6,838 bases of DNA, from positions 1 to 6,838 of the forward strand of contig CALBLG010000256.1 in NCBI GenBank assembly GCA_937895975.1, given 5' to 3'. Shown here piece after piece: positions 5,116-6,838 of the stretch. The notes beneath the pieces were generated by a model. That model saw nothing but the letters and a program-made list of their open reading frames with translations. It made no database searches and was not told the origin of the DNA. Positions within the stretch are counted from its first letter, which is position 1; each line of letters starts with the position of its first letter. The DNA comes from an uncultured Slackia sp. (GTDB lineage: Bacteria > Actinomycetota > Coriobacteriia > Coriobacteriales > Eggerthellaceae). Both the position numbers and the translations under genes were made by a program.

Positions 5116-6177
5116 TTATGCGTTCTTCTTCAGGTTGATGGCCGCAATCACGAACAGCACCACGATGCACGCGACGGTCGCGATTTGCCCGGCCTCGGTG
5201 ACGCCCGAGGGGCTTGAGGCGATGCCGAAGTTGTGCGCGAACGCGGCGCCCACCAAAAGGCCCACGAAGCCGACGGCCGAATCCCCCGAACCAGATCCGG
5301 CCAAAACCAGCTGGCGCAGCGGGCATCCGCCCATGAGCGTGGCGCCGAAGCCTACGACGAACATGCCCAGGATATTCCACAAAGCGTCGGTGTGCGCGAT
5401 GGGCTGGTCGGCGAAGCTCAGGTTGAAGTTGCCTGTGACCAGGTTGTATGCCAGTACGCCAGCAAACAGCAAGCCGATAACGATCAGGCCGGAAGCGTCG
5501 CGAATCATGAACGTGTCGCGCAGGCCGCCGGCGAAGCACATGCGCGATTTCTGCGCGATGGCGCCGAACGCCAGGCCGCCTACGATAGACAGCACCACGG
5601 GGGCATGCAGGCTGCCAGGGCCCTTTTGGCTGGCGGCGAAGATGGACGTGGTAAGCGACAGGATGAACAGCACCAGCATAATAACCGGCAGCGCGAAGCC
5701 TTCGACGGGGGTATGCGACTTTTCGGCGCGGCCCAGCGAGAAGCCTTTCTTCAGGAAAGCGACGCCCACGGCGATGCCTGCCGCGAAGCCGATAAGCGCT
5801 ACCCAGGCATTCAAATCGCCGCCGGCCATGCGTAGAACCATGCGCAGGGGACAGCCGAGGAACACCAAGCATCCGATCATCACGACAAAGCCCAGCACGA
5901 AGCGCGTGAACGGCGACGAACCGCTCGAGGCTTTGAACTCCTTGCCGATAAGCGACATGGCCATGGCGCCCAGCACGATGCCGATGATTTCGGGGCGCAG
6001 GTACTGCACGGTTTCTGTGGTCTGCAGCTTCATGGCGCCTGCGGAATCGCGGATGAAGCAGGCGATGCAGATGGCCATGTTGCCCGGGTTGCCGAAAGCG
6101 GCCAGGCAGATGGCGACGGCAGCGGCGATGACGCCGCACGCGATAAGGACGATGCGGTCCTTCATAATGGAATCCAT
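5116..6177 (-). CDS. yedE: YedE/FdhT selenium-metabolism membrane protein
   Basis: This 353-residue polytopic inner-membrane protein of the YeeE/YedE family is of the subtype linked with selenium use, and is a likely transporter for a selenium or sulfur compound. Hydrophobic segments are evident near 9-28, 63-78, 93-108, 124-142, 162-180, 194-209, 229-247, 267-284, 302-318 and 331-347. The sequence shows an internal twofold repeat. The half-one elements ICIACFIRD (36-44, Cys37, Cys40) and FLGCPLRMVLRMAGGD (106-121, Cys109) recur as SRMCFAGGLRD (211-221, Cys214) and MGGCPLRQLVLAGSGSGD (282-299, Cys285). These cysteines line the path in the thiosulfate-transporting relatives. The start at 6175-6177 is preferred over ATG 6163-6165 because AGAAAGG lies 6 nt before it. 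Downstream are the tusA-like and DUF3343 genes, which likely receive the imported atom. Confidence 0.92.
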   Translation of the reverse strand: MDSIMKDRIVLIACGVIAAAVAICLAAFGNPGNMAICIACFIRDSAGAMKLQTTETVQYLRPEIIGIVLGAMAMSLIGKEFKASSGSSPFTRFVLGFVVMIGCLVFLGCPLRMVLRMAGGDLNAWVALIGFAAGIAVGVAFLKKGFSLGRAEKSHTPVEGFALPVIMLVLFILSLTTSIFAASQKGPGSLHAPVVLSIVGGLAFGAIAQKSRMCFAGGLRDTFMIRDASGLIVIGLLFAGVLAYNLVTGNFNLSFADQPIAHTDALWNILGMFVVGFGATLMGGCPLRQLVLAGSGSGDSAVGFVGLLVGAAFAHNFGIASSPSGVTEAGQIATVACIVVLFVIAAINLKKNA

Positions 6178-6183
6178 GGGATG

Positions 6184-6190
6184 CCTTTCT
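6184..6190 (-). promoter_or_regulatory. Ribosome binding site deciding the yedE start
   Basis: AGAAAGG on the minus strand lies 6 nt before ATG 6175-6177. The frame is open far upstream to about 6450, but that extension is Arg/Pro/Ser-rich, non-hydrophobic and unlike the family. The internal ATG at 6163-6165 has no comparable purine-rich site. Confidence 0.6.
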
Positions 6191-6227
6191 GTATGCGTTG
6201 CCCAACAATGCGGCGCGGCAGAAACGC

Positions 6228-6257
6228 GGCATACGCCAACGGCATTGCGCGTGGCAA
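6228..6257 (-). promoter_or_regulatory. Candidate yedE promoter
   Basis: On the minus strand TTGCCA (6257-6252) and TATGCC (6233-6228) are 18 bp apart, ending about 50 bp before the yedE start. The 6-bp inverted repeat CATTGC/GCAATG (6243-6248, 6254-6259) overlaps the -35 box. Both hexamers match the consensus only in part. Confidence 0.2.
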
Positions 6258-6398
6258 TGGTGGGCGAAGCGAGTATTGCGATGCGCGTCGGCGGGTTGCA
6301 GAAAAGCCAACGATCGTTTCGGCGGGGCGAAGCCAGCGGGGCAGAAATGCTGGAGCAATCGCAGCGCGCCAATGCAGAGGGGAGGCGCGAACGGCGTC

Positions 6399-6430
6399 GA
6401 AAACGGTAACGAAATGGTAACACCGTTTTC
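6399..6430. promoter_or_regulatory. Operator-like nested inverted and direct repeat upstream of yedE
   Basis: GAAAACGGT (6399-6407) and ACCGTTTTC (6422-6430) are a perfect 9-bp inverted repeat. Within it the hexamer GGTAAC occurs twice in direct orientation (6405-6410 and 6416-6421), 11 bp apart, about one DNA turn. This is the type of spacing used by tandem-binding regulators. It is about 220 bp upstream of yedE. The A-rich and T-rich ends also allow a weak stem-loop reading. Confidence 0.35.
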
Positions 6431-6520
6431 CGTGGGGGTGATTGGGGCATCGGCGGAAGGCAAAAGGCATTGCTTATGAAAGAGCGGCCTTGCCCTGCTT
6501 ATTGCAGATGAGTCCGGAGC

Positions 6521-6547
6521 GGGTCAAAAGGACAGTCCCCTTGACCC
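6521..6547. repeat. 27-bp near-perfect palindrome
   Basis: The halves around the central A at 6534 pair at 11 of 13 positions, with outer arms GGGTCAA/TTGACCC. The mismatches are A6528/C6540 and A6529/C6539. Read on the minus strand, its centre GGGGACTGTCC resembles the centre of the hairpin at 3424-3471, suggesting a shared repeat type. No gene or T-tract is attached. Confidence 0.65.
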
Positions 6548-6579
6548 ACCTTTGATCCGTTCGCACCAAAAGTCAGCGA

Positions 6580-6677
6580 GCGGCAATCTGGGCGAGCAGA
6601 TTGCCTTGAAAGAGGAGCGAAGCGTACTTCGGTACGCGAGCGACGATTGAGGGGCAAGATGCCGCCCAGATTGCCGC
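6580..6677. repeat. Hairpin-bounded intergenic repeat, copy 2 (inverted relative to copy 1)
   Basis: Perfect 15-bp terminal inverted repeats (6580-6594 and 6663-6677) enclose the core at 6597-6661, which is 60/65 identical to the reverse complement of 24-88. The core contains GCGTAC-TTCG-GTACGC (6622-6637), a stem with a UUCG-type loop. The left arm can alternatively pair locally, GGCAATCTG (6582-6590) with CAGATTGCC (6597-6605). The unit lies 24 bp beyond the tRNA-Sec terminator and has no open reading frame of its own. Confidence 0.85.
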
Positions 6678-6700
6678 GCAGCGTCAGGACGCCTCATGCG

Positions 6701-6727
6701 AAAAAACGCCGTTCGTAAGAACGGCGT
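6701..6727 (-). terminator. Intrinsic terminator of tRNA-Sec
   Basis: A perfect 9-bp stem, ACGCCGTTC with GAACGGCGT (6727-6719 and 6714-6706 on the minus strand), has a 4-nt loop. It is followed by TTTTTT (6706-6701) on the minus strand, starting 8 nt after the encoded CCA. This is a textbook Rho-independent terminator and implies tRNA-Sec is transcribed separately from yedE. Confidence 0.93.
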
Positions 6728-6735
6728 AATACAAT

Positions 6736-6833
6736 TGGCGGAGATGCGTGTGAATCGAACACACCCGAGACGTTCTGCGCGCCCCGCAACGGCTTTGAAG
6801 GCCGCGAGGTCCACCAGGAACCTATTCATCTCC
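6736..6833 (-). tRNA. selC: tRNA-Sec (anticodon TCA)
   Basis: This 98-nt gene, including the encoded CCA, has the features of bacterial selenocysteine tRNA. Its length is unusual for a tRNA. The anticodon loop is CTTCAAA with anticodon TCA at 6798-6796 on a 5-bp stem. A long variable arm has a 6-bp stem with wobble pairs. The T-arm is GTGTG-TTCGATT-CACAC, and the D-arm is extended. The discriminator is G, followed by CCA. Seven acceptor pairs are Watson-Crick (GGAGATG with CATCTCC). The eighth position, paired in E. coli tRNA-Sec, is A opposite G here. The product is charged with serine, converted to selenocysteine and used at UGA codons. It shows that the organism decodes Sec. The promoter lies beyond the window edge, only five bases away. 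Confidence 0.95.
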
Positions 6834-6838
6834 CTATA

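Larger units (their letters stand above)
6178..6735. other. 558-bp gene-free stretch between yedE and tRNA-Sec
   Basis: No credible coding sequence is present on either strand; open frames here lack ribosome sites and family features. Features found, from the yedE side, are a possible promoter (6228-6257), a repeat-rich operator-like site (6399-6430), a palindrome (6521-6547), the second copy of the hairpin-bounded repeat (6580-6677) and the tRNA-Sec terminator (6701-6727). The rest shows nothing recognisable. Confidence 0.7.

Noticed and set aside
933..6177. Selenoprotein gene with in-frame TGA
   Set aside because: All genes end at TAA or TAG with complete family domains. No homology continues across a TGA and no selenocysteine insertion hairpin was tied to a TGA codon.
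5135..6409. A 424-codon plus-strand open frame opposite yedE
   Set aside because: It is the antisense of a well-supported membrane protein gene, lacks a family signature, and its Pro/Ala/Met/Thr-rich composition is typical of a GC-rich shadow frame.
6178..6463. Long open frames running upstream of yedE and past the tusA start on the minus strand
   Set aside because: They read as shadow peptides with no hydrophobic or family features. Strong ribosome sites lie at the shorter starts chosen.
1..6838. CRISPR array, insertion sequence or prophage
   Set aside because: No regularly spaced repeats, transposase, integrase or phage genes were seen. The repeated sequences found are two-copy, intergenic and non-coding.

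Overview
This GC-rich window is a selenium-metabolism locus from a selenocysteine-decoding bacterium. The evidence is a near-complete tRNA-Sec gene at the right edge together with YedE, YedF, a lone TusA-like protein, two DUF3343 (putative Se/S carrier) proteins and a class-V cysteine desulfurase/selenocysteine lyase. Base composition, gene content and gene style suggest an anaerobic actinobacterium of the Coriobacteriia (Eggerthellaceae-like). That placement is inference; no marker gene in the window fixes it.

Layout, left to right. (1) Positions 5-107 hold a hairpin-forming intergenic repeat. (2) A PEBP/YbhB-family gene lies on the minus strand (187-687). (3) A 245-bp divergent spacer follows. 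(4) A plus-strand series runs: family-4 glycosyltransferase (933-2165), cysteine desulfurase-like enzyme (2236-3396, GTG start), a perfect 22-bp-arm hairpin (3424-3471), yedF (3526-4131) and a small DUF3343 gene (4141-4404). (5) A terminator zone lies at 4407-4483. (6) A minus-strand series, read from the right, runs: tRNA-Sec (6736-6833) with its terminator, a 558-bp gene-free stretch full of inverted repeats, yedE (5116-6177), tusA-like (4796-5002) and a second DUF3343 gene (4506-4742).

The two series converge and mirror each other. Each ends with a TusA-type domain followed by a DUF3343 protein. A reasonable reading is that YedE imports or moves a selenium or sulfur species across the membrane, and the desulfurase-like enzyme releases selenium from selenocysteine. 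The thiol carriers (YedF, TusA-like, DUF3343) would then pass reactive selenium on, ultimately to selenophosphate synthesis and tRNA-Sec charging. selA, selB and selD are not in the window.

The most noteworthy non-coding signals are three. First, a 65-bp core sequence is present in inverted orientation near both ends of the window (60/65 identical), and each copy is enclosed by its own different self-complementary arms. Second, there is an extremely stable hairpin between the desulfurase and yedF. Third, an operator-like direct/inverted repeat lies far upstream of yedE. The glycosyltransferase next to the selenium genes is functionally unexplained and raises, only as a hypothesis, selenium glycosylation.
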